This document shows, piece by piece, positions 18,746 through 28,327 of a stretch of 32,125 bases of DNA. The translations under genes and the position numbers were made by a program. How positions within the stretch are numbered: the first letter of the stretch is position 1; every line of letters starts with the position of its first letter. The notes under the pieces are model-generated. The model made no database searches. It had not been told where the DNA came from and saw only the letters and a list, made by a program, of their open reading frames with translations. Source of the DNA: an uncultured Geobacteraceae bacterium (GTDB lineage: Bacteria; Desulfobacterota; Desulfuromonadia; Geobacterales; Pseudopelobacteraceae); the NCBI GenBank assembly GCA_903876875.1, contig CAIRBT010000022.1, positions 1 to 32,125 of the forward strand, in the 5' to 3' direction.

Positions 18746-21103
18746 TTATTTGAGGGTGTAATACGCCGAACGACCTATCTTCAAAGCTTTGGCAGCCAGG
18801 GATTTATTACCGCCACAACGCTCCAGAGTAATGGAAAGTATCTGTTCATCAAGTGATTTCAAGCAGAGTTCATCGGTAGGAAGGGAAAGCGTATAGTGGG
18901 TGACGTGGGAAGCGGGCAGCTGTTCCGAGCCCACCGATTCGACGTTCAGCATGATATGTTTTGTATCGATGGTACCACCACCGGAGACAAGCAGAGCCCG
19001 CTCAAGGCAATTACGCAGCTCTCTGATATTACCCGGCCAGTGATAGGCATATAACCGCTGGAGTGCCCGGTCGGTAAGTTCGGTTTTATGTCGCCCCACC
19101 TGCTTGCCCAGCTCTGCCAGTAAATAGTCACAGATTGTCGGCAGATCCTCCATACGGTTCCGTAACGGTGGAATGGTAAGGGGAAAAACGGAGATGCGGT
19201 GATAGAGATCCTCCCGAAATTTCCCTTCAGCAACCATCTTGTGAAGAGGCTGGTTGGTGGCGACGATGATTCGGCACTCCACAGCTTCTGATCTTTCGGA
19301 GCCGACTTTTTCGAAGACACGCTCTTCAATAACCCGCAGCAGCTTCGCCTGGAGTGAAAAGGGCATATCACCAATTTCATCGAGAAAAATGGTGCCCCCC
19401 CGCGCCCAATGGAATTTGCCGTCCCGCTCATAATCGGCACCGGTAAAGGCACCCCGCTTATGCCCAAACAGATCACTCTCCAGCAGATAGTCCGGAATAG
19501 CGGCACAATTTACCGTCACAAAGCGACCGGTCACACCTTTCTGTGCGGTGTGAATGGCCTTTGCCAGAATCCCCTTGCCGCAGCCGCTTTCTCCATACAG
19601 TATGACGGTAGTTTGGGGGGAGTGGGCCACAATGGCGGCAAAGCTCAGAACCTTTCTCATTTCAGCATTGACGGTCACAATATTTTGGAAGGAATCCCCT
19701 TCCTGTTCCTGCTGTTTATAATAGTCCAGTTCATTTCGCAACATGGCTCTATCAGTGATATCCTGAAACGTGCCGGTTGAGAGATGGGAAGCAGTACCGG
19801 CAGTACCGGTGTTTTCCCAGATAATATCGATATACTTCTCCTTTTCACCAGCCAGCAGCAGACGCAGTGACAGGCTGCAAGAAGTATGGGCAGAGCGGGA
19901 TTCCCGAAAGGCATGGAGACTCTTTTCCCGGTCATCGGGATGAATGAGCGCAATGAATCGGTCGGCGGTCAGCGGAAACAGAGACTTCAACTCAAGGATG
20001 CGGCCGACCTCCTCTGAGTAGATAATACGACCCGTTTCGTGGTGATATTCCCAACTCCCCAGCTTGGCAATACGCTGGGCCTCTTTCATGCGTGCCTGAC
20101 TAACCTGCAGAGCTTGCTCGGCCAAGACATTGTCACTTTTGTCATGGAGCAGCAGTGCACAGTATCCTGGAGCGGGGGCAAACGCGTAGAGAGAATAATG
20201 ACGATTATGGAGGGGGCAGTAGCGGGTCACGCGCGTGGATTCGCCGGAAATTACCGCATTTTTACATACCTCAACAATGGATAACTGCTCGTTGAGTGAT
20301 AGTTCGGAAACGCTTTTCCCCACCACGTTAGAACTATTCAGCCCGGTAATCCTTTCAAAAGCACCATTGATTTCAATAATGCGAAAATCAGTAATATTCG
20401 CCAGGTTATCATAGACAACCTCATGAAGCGCAAACCCTTCGGTCATGGTATGAAAGAGTGCCTTGTACTTTGCTTTACTCTTGATCACCTCGTCCCGCAA
20501 TAATCGCGATTCGGTAATGTCACGGGCAACAATCAAAATCCCGATAACGTCAGTGGAGTTATTATACAGCGGTTTTTTCAGTGATTCAAAACAGCGGCGA
20601 CTGCCGTCGGGAAGGCTCAACCAGTAATCGGATTTCAGACTGATACCTGTGGTAACTACGGTTAAATCCTCCTCCCGCAAGGCGTCAACCACCGCCGCAT
20701 CGGGAATAAAATCGGCGTCATATTTCCCTATCACCTCTTCACGGCTACAGCCACACCCCTTTTCTGCAAAGGATCGGTTACACCCCCTATACACCCCGGA
20801 CGGGTCTTTCCAGAGGATAAAATCCTGCATGGAATCAACCACGAGATTAAGGACTTCTGAATTATTAAACGCATAGAGCGACGTATATTGGGTCAACAAC
20901 TCTTCGTTACGATGCACTGCCTCCATCAATTCGGCATTTTGCATCTCCAGTTCAATCTGATGAACCTGCAACTCATGGAAGTGGCGTATATCGGTAAAGT
21001 GAGAGAGGGGGGAGCCATCACCACCATCTGCCACAGCCAACAACTCTTCGGCGCGCGCCCTCAGCTTATGCGATTTTTCTTCAAAGTTGCGTATGATCGA
21101 CAT
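18746..21103 (-). CDS. PAS-containing sigma-54-dependent transcriptional activator (enhancer-binding protein)
   Basis: This is a 785-residue protein. An N-terminal helical stretch contains the HQIELEMQNAEL motif often seen ahead of PAS domains. Three PAS/PAC units lie at about 85-200, 210-330 and 340-450. The AAA+ sigma-54 interaction domain (about 475-705) has Walker A GESGCGKG at 504-511, the sigma-54-contacting GAFTGA loop at 551-556 and Walker B with D575 (IFLDEIGD). A Fis-type helix-turn-helix ends the chain (GGNKSLAAKALKIGRSAYY). There is no receiver domain, so control is by PAS ligand or protein contact, not by phosphorylation. It is encoded directly upstream of, and on the same strand as, the sigma-54-promoter operon. 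The ATG at 21103 is the first possible start, because a TGA in frame lies a few codons upstream; its own ribosome binding site is weak. Confidence 0.93.
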   Translation of the reverse strand: MSIIRNFEEKSHKLRARAEELLAVADGGDGSPLSHFTDIRHFHELQVHQIELEMQNAELMEAVHRNEELLTQYTSLYAFNNSEVLNLVVDSMQDFILWKDPSGVYRGCNRSFAEKGCGCSREEVIGKYDADFIPDAAVVDALREEDLTVVTTGISLKSDYWLSLPDGSRRCFESLKKPLYNNSTDVIGILIVARDITESRLLRDEVIKSKAKYKALFHTMTEGFALHEVVYDNLANITDFRIIEINGAFERITGLNSSNVVGKSVSELSLNEQLSIVEVCKNAVISGESTRVTRYCPLHNRHYSLYAFAPAPGYCALLLHDKSDNVLAEQALQVSQARMKEAQRIAKLGSWEYHHETGRIIYSEEVGRILELKSLFPLTADRFIALIHPDDREKSLHAFRESRSAHTSCSLSLRLLLAGEKEKYIDIIWENTGTAGTASHLSTGTFQDITDRAMLRNELDYYKQQEQEGDSFQNIVTVNAEMRKVLSFAAIVAHSPQTTVILYGESGCGKGILAKAIHTAQKGVTGRFVTVNCAAIPDYLLESDLFGHKRGAFTGADYERDGKFHWARGGTIFLDEIGDMPFSLQAKLLRVIEERVFEKVGSERSEAVECRIIVATNQPLHKMVAEGKFREDLYHRISVFPLTIPPLRNRMEDLPTICDYLLAELGKQVGRHKTELTDRALQRLYAYHWPGNIRELRNCLERALLVSGGGTIDTKHIMLNVESVGSEQLPASHVTHYTLSLPTDELCLKSLDEQILSITLERCGGNKSLAAKALKIGRSAYYTLK

Positions 21104-21119
21104 GGGAGAACCTTTTCAT
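21081..21119 (-). CDS. 12-codon upstream ORF overlapping the start of the sigma-54 activator gene
   Basis: An ATG at 21119 has a near-perfect AGGAGG 5 nt upstream. It opens a 12-codon frame (MKRFSHVDHTQL, then TGA) that overlaps the first codons of the activator gene in another frame. The activator's own ATG lies 16 nt downstream with only AAGG before it. The arrangement suggests translational coupling or attenuation, unless a sequencing indel explains the frame offset. Confidence 0.35.
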   Translation of the reverse strand: MKRFSHVDHTQL

Positions 21120-21134
21120 TATTTCCTCCTCAGA

Positions 21135-21163
21135 CCAGTAATCAATTGGAGTGTACCTGTCAA
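21135..21163 (-). promoter_or_regulatory. Putative sigma-70 promoter of the activator gene
   Basis: A perfect TTGACA (21163-21158) is followed after 17 nt by TACTGG (21140-21135), a poor -10. The -35 is convincing and the -10 is not, which would suit a weak or activator-dependent promoter. Confidence 0.3.
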
Positions 21164-21190
21164 GGATAATCCGTACGCAAAACTTTTCTA

Positions 21191-21219
21191 TTGACGGTTT
21201 CCGGTATTATTGGCATTAA
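21191..21219 (+). promoter_or_regulatory. Possible promoter of the chemoreceptor gene
   Basis: TTGACG (21191-21196), 17 nt and CATTAA (21214-21219) lie about 65 bp before the ATG at 21284. The -35 matches 5 of 6 and the -10 only 3 of 6, so this is a weak call. Confidence 0.25.
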
Positions 21220-21283
21220 AGTATGTTTGGGAATTATTCTGGCTTCCACCACACACAGAGCAGACACAAATGAGGGAATTTAA

Positions 21284-23332
21284 ATGTTTATCATGAAACT
21301 GTATCTCAACCTGTCGGTTAAAACGAAAATGGTTATTTTTACCGGCAGCTTTTCATTGTGGCTCCTGCTTATTGCGGTCATGGGCATCTTTAATAACCGT
21401 GAGGTGGCAACGGGGTTTATTGAAGCAAACAGTGCCCTCGATACAATCGTGTCATTTGAAAAATTGCATAACGAATGTGACGACCTACGACTGACATTAG
21501 CCACTGCTCTCGCGGAACAATCCGCAGAGCGGCTGACTGAAAACAGACGTGAGGTGGAAGGGCGAACAAACCGTATCACCACCATCATCGACACAATCCG
21601 TGCCAAGAAAAGAGGGGGTGAAGAGGAACAAAAAGTCTTCACCTCGCTGGAAAGTGCCTGGTCCGTATACCGTACCCAGATAATGAAATTACAGGAGTTA
21701 GAGAAATCATCCGTTGCAGGTGATCGCCAGGCAGCTGCTGTTTTTATTACCGAACAGGTGAATCCTTTCTACAAAAGCCTTGATGTGGCTCTGGCAGCCG
21801 CCCTTAAATTCCACCACGAGCACAGCAGCACCATGCATAAGGCACATCTTCAGCAGGCAAAGCTGTTCCAGTGGCTCGGTGGTGCCCTCGCCGTCTTTTC
21901 CATCTTGCTGGCCAGCATCTTTAGCTGGCTGCTGACCCGCTGCATTACCCGCCCAATTATATCGCTGTCCCACAACGCACACCTGATTGCCGAGGGAGAT
22001 CTCAGAATTGAGATAGATATTGATTCTCGGGACGAAATTGGTCAGTTGGGTGAATCGTTTAAATTGATGGTTAACTCTCTGAAAGAACTGATAAGTACAC
22101 TGGCCGATTCGTCTGCCCAGGTATTGGATTCCTCAGCAATCATGTCGTCAAACGCCGATGAGATGGCACAGGCAGCGGATAATGCTGTTTCCCAAACCAC
22201 GACCGCTGCCGTGGCCACCGAGGAAATGTCGGTCACGTCGGGGGACATTGCCCATAACTGCCAAGTTGCTGCGGAATGCGCCCAGAGGGCACGTGATGCG
22301 GCACAGAACGGGGCAACCGTTGTTGAAAGAACAATTATGGTCATGGAAAGGATCGCGGAGCGGGTGCAGGTTTCCGCACGTACCGTCGAAGACCTGGGTA
22401 CACAAAGTGATCAGATTGGCTCAATTATCGGTACCATTGAAGATATTGCCGATCAAACGAACCTGCTGGCTCTGAATGCCGCCATTGAAGCGGCACGGGC
22501 AGGAGAACAGGGGCGTGGCTTTGCGGTGGTTGCCGACGAGGTACGGGCACTGGCGGAACGAACCACCAGAGCAACGCGGGAAATCAGCGGCATGATACTG
22601 GCAATCCAGAAAGACACCAGGTCGGCCGTTTCAGCCATGGAAGAAGGTGTTGCCGAAGTCGAGGAGGGAACCCGGGAAGCCGCCCGTTCTGGCCAGGCTC
22701 TCCACAACATTCAAGAGGAAATCAGCAGCGTCAATCTGCAGGTTCAACAGATTGCCACGGCTGCCGAAGAGCAGACCACCACGGCGCGGGATATTAGCCA
22801 TAACATCCATCTGGTTACCGAAGTCGTCAAAAACACCGCCGATGACGCCCGGCAATGCGTCACCCTGTCACAACAGTTGAGCACCCTTTCAACCGTTCTG
22901 AAAAATGTGGTCGGCAAATTTACCTTTTCCGAATCCAACACGTTTTTTGTCTGGAACAACAGCTACAGTGTCGGCAACGACGCCATGGATCAAGAGCACA
23001 AACGTTTGGTTGAAATCATCAACAATCTGTACGGTTCCATGCGCTTGGGCAAAGGCAACAAGGCAATCGGGACAACTCTGGATCGCCTGGTTGATTATAC
23101 CAGAACGCATTTTACCAATGAAGAATCCTACATGAAGCAGATTGGCTATGCCACCTACGACAGCCACAAACGGGAACATGCTGACCTGACAAAACAGGTG
23201 GTAGCTATTCAAAACAAGTATCATGCCGGTGCGGTACTGAGTTTGGAGGTTATGAGTTTTTTAAAGGATTGGCTGGTTACCCACATCCAGGGCTCGGACA
23301 AACTGTACGGCCCAAAGGGCAAGAGATTTTAA
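21284..23332 (+). CDS. Methyl-accepting chemotaxis protein with C-terminal bacteriohemerythrin domain
   Basis: This is a 682-residue chemoreceptor. TM1 lies at about 16-36, a periplasmic four-helix-bundle type ligand domain at about 40-185, TM2 at about 187-212 and HAMP at about 213-266. The cytoplasmic signalling domain has the hairpin tip [19 protein letters not shown] and pentapeptide-like flanks. A hemerythrin domain (about 552-677) carries all seven di-iron ligands: H572, H609, E613, H628, H632, H667 and D672. DcrH of Desulfovibrio has the same architecture and senses oxygen or redox state. Here the domain probably reports O2 or NO to the chemotaxis machinery. GAGGGA lies 6 nt before the ATG. 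The last 4 nt overlap the convergent peroxidase gene. No cheA or cheW gene is in the window. Confidence 0.95.
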   Translation: MFIMKLYLNLSVKTKMVIFTGSFSLWLLLIAVMGIFNNREVATGFIEANSALDTIVSFEKLHNECDDLRLTLATALAEQSAERLTENRREVEGRTNRITTIIDTIRAKKRGGEEEQKVFTSLESAWSVYRTQIMKLQELEKSSVAGDRQAAAVFITEQVNPFYKSLDVALAAALKFHHEHSSTMHKAHLQQAKLFQWLGGALAVFSILLASIFSWLLTRCITRPIISLSHNAHLIAEGDLRIEIDIDSRDEIGQLGESFKLMVNSLKELISTLADSSAQVLDSSAIMSSNADEMAQAADNAVSQTTTAAVATEEMSVTSGDIAHNCQVAAECAQRARDAAQNGATVVERTIMVMERIAERVQVSARTVEDLGTQSDQIGSIIGTIEDIADQTNLLALNAAIEAARAGEQGRGFAVVADEVRALAERTTRATREISGMILAIQKDTRSAVSAMEEGVAEVEEGTREAARSGQALHNIQEEISSVNLQVQQIATAAEEQTTTARDISHNIHLVTEVVKNTADDARQCVTLSQQLSTLSTVLKNVVGKFTFSESNTFFVWNNSYSVGNDAMDQEHKRLVEIINNLYGSMRLGKGNKAIGTTLDRLVDYTRTHFTNEESYMKQIGYATYDSHKREHADLTKQVVAIQNKYHAGAVLSLEVMSFLKDWLVTHIQGSDKLYGPKGKRF

Positions 23333-23811
23333 AGTAAGGCTCCTACAATATACTTTTCCATCTTTTCCGGCGTGGTTGTCGGTGCGTACCGCCCGAGCAC
23401 CACGCCATGCCGATCAACAAGAAACTTGGTAAAATTCCATTTGATAGCTTCACTCCCCAGCACCCCTTTGGCGGCACTCTTCAGATATTGGAACAGGGGT
23501 GAAGCCGTGGCACCATTGACCTCTACCTTGGCAAACAGGGGAAAGGTCACGTCATAGGTAAGGGAACAGAAGTTTTGTATTTCGGTAATTTCCCCCGGTT
23601 CCTGGGCGCCAAACTGATTACAGGGAAACCCAAGTACCACAAACCCCTGTGAAGCGTACGTTTTGAACAGTACCTCAAGCCCCTTGAACTGGGGGGTAAA
23701 GCCACATTTGCTGGCGGTATTGACAATCAGCATAACCTGACCGCGGTATTCTTCCAGAGTCGTTAATTTCCCATCGGCTGTCTGCAGCTGAATCTCGTAT
23801 ATAGCGGGCAT
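23329..23811 (-). CDS. Glutathione peroxidase-family (probably thioredoxin-dependent) peroxidase
   Basis: This is a 160-residue thioredoxin-fold peroxidase. The peroxidatic Cys is C36 in NTASKCGFT, read by a TGT codon, so it is Cys and not selenocysteine. The FPCNQFG block covers 62-68, and W125-N126 (KWNFTKF) completes the active site. A second Cys, C82, sits where the resolving Cys of yeast Gpx3 lies, which points to a 2-Cys thioredoxin-reduced enzyme acting on H2O2 or lipid peroxides. Two earlier in-frame ATGs overlap the upstream kinase stop, but AGGAG lies 7 nt before the ATG at 23811, so that start is chosen. It is cotranscribed with the MASE3 kinase, which hints at an oxidative-stress role for that kinase (inference). 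Confidence 0.92.
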   Translation of the reverse strand: MPAIYEIQLQTADGKLTTLEEYRGQVMLIVNTASKCGFTPQFKGLEVLFKTYASQGFVVLGFPCNQFGAQEPGEITEIQNFCSLTYDVTFPLFAKVEVNGATASPLFQYLKSAAKGVLGSEAIKWNFTKFLVDRHGVVLGRYAPTTTPEKMEKYIVGALL

Positions 23812-23825
23812 GGCGGCACTCCTCA

Positions 23826-26780
23826 TCATTCATTATCCAGCATTTCCCTGACTTTCCTCAGCAATTGCGTCGGTTGCACCGGCTTCATGAGCAGCTCAAC
23901 CGATTCATCCAGCAACACCCGATCCTTGATGAAATCAGCGGTATAGCCACTGAAAAAGAGCAGCTTGACCCCCGGTTTAATGCCGCTTATTTCCCCATAG
24001 GCGTCACTGCCGTTCTTCTTTGGCATTATTATATCCATAAGAATCAGAGCGATATGGTCTTGATGCTTTTTGAATTGTGCGACAGCATCCTCACCATCTT
24101 CGGCAAGGACAACCGTATAGCCCTGACTTTGCAGCACCTCAGCCACCAGAGCGCGCACCGTTGAATCATCTTCGGCAACAAGTATGGTTTCATCCCCCCC
24201 CACCGGTATCATGGACACTCCTTTGACTACCTGAGGTGCCTCACTATTTTCGACAAGGGGCAAGTAAATCCTGAAAGAGGTTCCGCAACCGTATTCACTC
24301 TGCACCGTAATGAAACCGTTATGTTGCGTGAGGATTCCGTAGATAATAGCCATACCAAGTCCCGTACCTTTGCCCACCTCCTTGGTAGTAAAGAACGGCT
24401 CGAATATATGGTCGATATCTTCTTTACTGATACCGGTTCCGGTATCGGATACGGTGAGCAGGGCGTAACTGCCCGGCGGAACATTAGCATGAGCAGATTC
24501 CACCGGCGAAGTATCAACAACAACACACTCACTCGTAATGGAAAACAGACCACCACCTGACATGGCATCACGAGCATTGGTAGCAAGATTAATCAACACC
24601 TGTTCCAACTGCCCCCTGTCCCCAACAATCGGCAGCTCTGCGGCACAGCAAGCCGATTGGAAGGTGATATCCTCGCCGATAACCCTGGTTAAAAATTTAT
24701 GCACATGCTGCACAACATTATTGAGATTTTCCTGTTTCATAATCAGAGGCTGTTTATGGCTAAATGCTAACAAACCATGGGTGAGTTGGGCCGCTTTATC
24801 AACAGAAGTGGAGATATCCTCCACCATCTTCGTCTGGCGAGTAGTTAAACCGCCGGCTCTCTGCAGGAGAGAGCAGTAACCACCAATAACCGTGAGAATA
24901 TTGTTGAAGTCATGGGCGACCCCACCGGCAAGCTGACCAACAGCTTCCATCTTTTGAGCCTGACGCAGTTGTTCTTCGAGTATTTTACGCCCCGTTATAT
25001 CACGTAAAAAGGCATAAAACCGCCCCCCCATATCGGAAGAATAGGTGATACTGACAGACAATTCGACTATTCGGCCGGCCTTGCAACGATGCCTGCTTTC
25101 ATAATGTGCCCCACCATGCTGAATAATATCACTGATTCTCCGGGTGATCTCCTCAGGGGAGTCTCCAACCACCATATCGAGCAGGCTCATGGTATGCAAC
25201 TCATCGCGGCAGTAACCGGTAAGCAGACAGTAGGCATTGTTTGCCTCCAGAAGCTTCCCGTGTGCATCCATAACAAGAAAGCCATCCAATGCAGTTTGAA
25301 TGATAGTCCGGTACTGGGATTGGGACATCTCATGCTTAACTCGGATTCGCAACGTTGTAATACCAAAGGCCATGTCTGAGGCAAGCTCCTCCAGCAGACG
25401 AATCTCATCATCGGTAAACGCTCCGGGATCGGCCGAATAGATCATGAAGGCACCGAAGACCCGCCCGGTTTCATCCTTGAGTGGCAAGGCAATGGACGAA
25501 CGGTAGCCTCTCCGCAAGGCATTGTCACGCCAAGGAGCCGCCTGTGGATCTGTGGCAATATCCTGGAAGCAGCCGGTCTGTCCACTGCGGATCACCCGAC
25601 CGGTCTGACCCTGACCATATTCCGAGTCAGCTGCCCAGGTGATATGGATTGAGTCGAGATACCCATCAACACTGCCGCCTGAAGCAACCGGCTGCACCGT
25701 TTTTGCCACATCCTCCAGGGCGAAGCCGACCCAGGCCATCCGATACCCCGCTTCATCGCAAACAATCCGACAGATTTCCTTCAGCAGCGTCTGTTCATCC
25801 GATGTATGCACAAGGACCTGATTACAGTAGCTGATGGCATGTAATTCCCGATTAAGGCGTGAGAGCTTCTCTTTTGCCTGCTTATGCTGCCCAATTTCAG
25901 ATTCCAGAGATTGATTGGTATGGGCCAACGCAGTAGTTCGTTGCTGCACCACTTCCTCAAGGTGTTCCTGGTTATGGCGCAGTGCCTTTTCCGCTTCATT
26001 CAGGTCATGGAAAATGAGTTCATAGGGTTCTTTCAACCCGGTAACAACCAGAGACTGATAGATAAGTGCAAAGGCCAACAGCTTCAGAAAGTGGCCCACC
26101 ATATTGGCAGCCCCGTAGACGCTGATATAGGAAGAGAACGCCAGTTCGCCACCTATCGTACAGACAATACTGGCAACAATAAGGGCGAACACCGTGGGCT
26201 TAAAAGTAGCACGCACCCGGTATGTAAGTACCAGTGCTACCGTGAGAAGCAGACTGATGGCATATTCACTGACAATTTTAAAAGGAGTGAGTCCCCTCCC
26301 CTCCAGGAAGCAATCGGGAAAGTATCCGAAGAAAATAAGTGCCGTGGTGAAGGTGGTTAAGATAACCGCGATAGCAAAGAATATTTGTTCGGTTAAATTT
26401 CGTCGCGCATAAAAAGGAGCCGTCAGAAGGAGCAGAGCCTGTAAGAAGCGGGCAGCAATCCAAAGCTGGGTCGGCAAATTTGCCCCGGAATCGGCAACAA
26501 TCCCCAGCCCTTTATACGTAAGGGTATGGAGCAGATCAATCACCGCAATGAAGCCATAGCCGATACCGAGAATTTTGAGGTAACCGGTGGGCAGAAAGCG
26601 GCTGGTATTCCAGGTGAGGGTAAAGAGGGAAAAGGCAATAACTATCGTCGAGATTTCGATCAGGCTATGGAACAGCAGATAACTCTTCAAACTGCAAACA
26701 TACAGACAAAGAGCAATGAGGGTTGCCGTACCGGCATACAGTATTCGATGGGCGGTCTCTGTCGAGCGGGTCACTGACAT
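23826..26780 (-). CDS. MASE3-GAF-PAS hybrid histidine kinase with C-terminal REC
   Basis: This is a 984-residue protein. The N-terminal 255 residues form about seven membrane helices with the character of a MASE3 sensor domain (for example [17 protein letters not shown]). A coiled coil, a GAF domain (about 325-490), a PAS domain (about 495-610), HisKA with H623 ([10 protein letters not shown]), HATPase ([25 protein letters not shown]) and a receiver with D916 ([18 protein letters not shown]) follow. All catalytic residues are intact. AGGAG lies 4 nt before the ATG at 26780. The peroxidase gene starts just beyond its stop. The MASE3 ligand is unknown. Confidence 0.93.
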   Translation of the reverse strand: MSVTRSTETAHRILYAGTATLIALCLYVCSLKSYLLFHSLIEISTIVIAFSLFTLTWNTSRFLPTGYLKILGIGYGFIAVIDLLHTLTYKGLGIVADSGANLPTQLWIAARFLQALLLLTAPFYARRNLTEQIFFAIAVILTTFTTALIFFGYFPDCFLEGRGLTPFKIVSEYAISLLLTVALVLTYRVRATFKPTVFALIVASIVCTIGGELAFSSYISVYGAANMVGHFLKLLAFALIYQSLVVTGLKEPYELIFHDLNEAEKALRHNQEHLEEVVQQRTTALAHTNQSLESEIGQHKQAKEKLSRLNRELHAISYCNQVLVHTSDEQTLLKEICRIVCDEAGYRMAWVGFALEDVAKTVQPVASGGSVDGYLDSIHITWAADSEYGQGQTGRVIRSGQTGCFQDIATDPQAAPWRDNALRRGYRSSIALPLKDETGRVFGAFMIYSADPGAFTDDEIRLLEELASDMAFGITTLRIRVKHEMSQSQYRTIIQTALDGFLVMDAHGKLLEANNAYCLLTGYCRDELHTMSLLDMVVGDSPEEITRRISDIIQHGGAHYESRHRCKAGRIVELSVSITYSSDMGGRFYAFLRDITGRKILEEQLRQAQKMEAVGQLAGGVAHDFNNILTVIGGYCSLLQRAGGLTTRQTKMVEDISTSVDKAAQLTHGLLAFSHKQPLIMKQENLNNVVQHVHKFLTRVIGEDITFQSACCAAELPIVGDRGQLEQVLINLATNARDAMSGGGLFSITSECVVVDTSPVESAHANVPPGSYALLTVSDTGTGISKEDIDHIFEPFFTTKEVGKGTGLGMAIIYGILTQHNGFITVQSEYGCGTSFRIYLPLVENSEAPQVVKGVSMIPVGGDETILVAEDDSTVRALVAEVLQSQGYTVVLAEDGEDAVAQFKKHQDHIALILMDIIMPKKNGSDAYGEISGIKPGVKLLFFSGYTADFIKDRVLLDESVELLMKPVQPTQLLRKVREMLDNE

Positions 26781-26832
26781 TGCACTCCTTTATTTTTTTC
26801 GAAGGGGCGAGAAAGACATTCAGATGAAGAGC

Positions 26833-26860
26833 AGTATAACATCATAATGAGTAGGTTCAA
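26833..26860 (-). promoter_or_regulatory. Sigma-70 promoter of the MASE3 kinase-peroxidase operon
   Basis: On the minus strand TTGAAC (26860-26855), 16 nt and TATACT (26838-26833) lie about 52 nt before the ATG. The elements match 4 of 6 and 5 of 6, with acceptable spacing. Confidence 0.5.
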
Positions 26861-26940
26861 ACTTAATGAGATTGATTTTTTCTAAGTATAAAGCACAATC
26901 CCATATTTTGCCAGTAAGAACCGCTTTACAAAAAACCACC

Positions 26941-27040
26941 ACCCCGTCAGGCTACGCCTGCCACCCCTCCGGAGGAGGGGAATTGGAGCAACTGCGGATT
27001 AATCATGACATGGTAAGACTGTCCCTCCTCCGGAGGAGAA
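26941..27040. repeat. GC-rich palindromic repeat region in an AT-rich gap
   Basis: The 379-bp gap 26781-27159 holds no gene. Besides the promoter at 26833, it contains a hairpin CAGGC-tac-GCCTG (26948-26960), the sequence CCCCTCCGGAGGAGGGG (26964-26980) and, about 45 nt on, the perfect 14-nt palindrome CTCCTCCGGAGGAG (27025-27038). The two GC-rich units share CCTCCGGAGGAG. They look like a dispersed intergenic repeat pair or the ends of a small non-coding element. The flanks are markedly AT-richer. A small GGTAC-cca-GTACC dyad lies at 27123-27135 before the next gene. Confidence 0.55.
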
Positions 27041-27159
27041 TAATATTTATATTATCCATTAAATACTGAAATTTAGACAACAGGCTCCTAGCTTTAAATC
27101 CTCCTCCGCTTGACAAGAGCGCAGGTACCCAGTACCGTTGGCGACAGGAGATCAATACC

Positions 27160-28098
27160 ATGAAAGAATTTCTGTTAGAATTTCTCATCTGCCCGGGATG
27201 CCTCCCGAAAGAGTATGCTCTGGAGGGTAAGGGGCTCAAAAGAGACACCACCGGCACGGATATTGTGGCCGGCACACTCTGCTGTCCCCGTTGCAAGCGG
27301 GTGTTTCCGATAAAAGAGGGCATAGCCTATCTTCAACTGCATCAAGAGCTGAACGGTATGCGTTATGAAGAGTCCGCGATGACAGCGCGGTATTTACTGA
27401 GCCATTATGGAGATCTCGTTGCTCCACCTGCCAACAGGGAAGCAGCGTATTTTTGGGGCACACTGCTTGCTTCAAAGCCATCATCAGCAGCGTTTGATGC
27501 CGGATGCTCAGTGGGTCGTCAGGTGTTTGAGATGGGTCGTAAAAATGGCTGGGCGGTCGGCTGTGATCTTTCCGAAAGCTTTATTAAAGCGGCACGAAAA
27601 CTCATGATTAATCGTCAATTCACGTTCTCCCTCCCATTGGAAGGCAATTTACGGGAAACTTTTGAAATTTCACTCCCAGATTCATGGCAAACCGACATGA
27701 GCGAATTTATTGTAGCCGATGCCCAATACATCCCATTTCAACGAAATGTATTTCAACAGGTTTCATCGCTGAACCTGCTTGACAGAGTCCCCTACCCTCT
27801 GGCCCATCTATTCGAAATGAACCGGGTCGCCTCACTGTCAGAGGCCACATTCCTGTTTGCCGACCCGTTTTCCTGGTTAACGTCACCGGCTCCTGAGGAG
27901 AAATGGCTCGGTGGCACTGCTCTCGGCCAGTATGCAGGAAGGGGAAAAGATGTTGTCAAAGGTCTGCTGGAAGGTAACAAGTCAATTCTGATGCCGTCAT
28001 GGCAGGTTGTTAAAAGTGGACGACACCAATGGTCTCTCCGCACCCACCGTAATCACCAAGAACTCATGGCAAGTGAGTTCATGGTCGCAAAGCGCTAA
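27160..28098 (+). CDS. Class I SAM-dependent methyltransferase with N-terminal zinc-ribbon (Trm112-like) segment
   Basis: This is a 312-residue protein. The N-terminus has a four-Cys zinc-ribbon pattern (C11xxC14 and C42xxC45, in ICPGC and CCPRC) followed by FPIKEGIAYL, as in Trm112/YcaR-like segments. The SAM-binding motif I is FDAGCSVGRQ (112-121), with an acidic motif II in GCDLSESF and a later DAQYIPF segment. The substrate cannot be told; similar fusions methylate small molecules or lipids. CAGGAG lies 9 nt before the ATG. It is a single-gene unit flanked by palindromes and a toxin remnant, so it may be accessory cargo. Confidence 0.85.
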   Translation: MKEFLLEFLICPGCLPKEYALEGKGLKRDTTGTDIVAGTLCCPRCKRVFPIKEGIAYLQLHQELNGMRYEESAMTARYLLSHYGDLVAPPANREAAYFWGTLLASKPSSAAFDAGCSVGRQVFEMGRKNGWAVGCDLSESFIKAARKLMINRQFTFSLPLEGNLRETFEISLPDSWQTDMSEFIVADAQYIPFQRNVFQQVSSLNLLDRVPYPLAHLFEMNRVASLSEATFLFADPFSWLTSPAPEEKWLGGTALGQYAGRGKDVVKGLLEGNKSILMPSWQVVKSGRHQWSLRTHRNHQELMASEFMVAKR

Positions 28099-28128
28099 GG
28101 ATTAGAAAGCAGGGAGTCTCTCCACAAC

Positions 28129-28239
28129 TCACCAAATCGTCATAACATGTCCATAGGTGAGGATCTTAGAATCACAAGTCACCAGCGGCACGCCAAGCCT
28201 CCGTGCCAGTGAAACAATAATTCTATTTAAATCTTTTTT
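28129..28239 (-). pseudogene. C-terminal remnant of a PIN-domain (VapC-like) toxin
   Basis: A 36-codon open stretch on the minus strand ends in a normal stop. It reads RIIVSLARRLGVPLVTCD and then SKILTYGHVMTIW, the typical C-terminal third of PIN-domain ribonucleases, including the metal-ligand Asp and the aromatic tail. It is closed upstream by a TGA that abuts a run of seven A, with no start codon and no N-terminal two-thirds. No antitoxin was seen. Nothing else is recognisable in 28099-28327. Confidence 0.6.
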
Positions 28240-28327
28240 TCAAGGAAATAGTGTAGGACTTTTTCTGACTAGTAAAAATGAGCATATCTCTACACTGGCC
28301 AGTTGTGGAATATGCCGTTTGCAGGGA

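Noticed and set aside
21212-21228. Sigma-54-like TGGCAT before the chemoreceptor gene
   Set aside because: GG is followed after 10 nt by TG rather than GC, so the essential -12 GC is missing.
21214-21240. Flagellar sigma-28 promoter (TAAAGTAT) before the chemoreceptor gene
   Set aside because: No GCCGATAA-like -10 element occurs at the needed distance.
23329-23811. Selenocysteine at the peroxidase active site
   Set aside because: The active-site codon is TGT (Cys), with no in-frame TGA.
27110-27138. TTGACA promoter before the methyltransferase
   Set aside because: The -35 is perfect, but the element at 17 nt (TACCGT) is a poor -10, so it was not listed as a feature.
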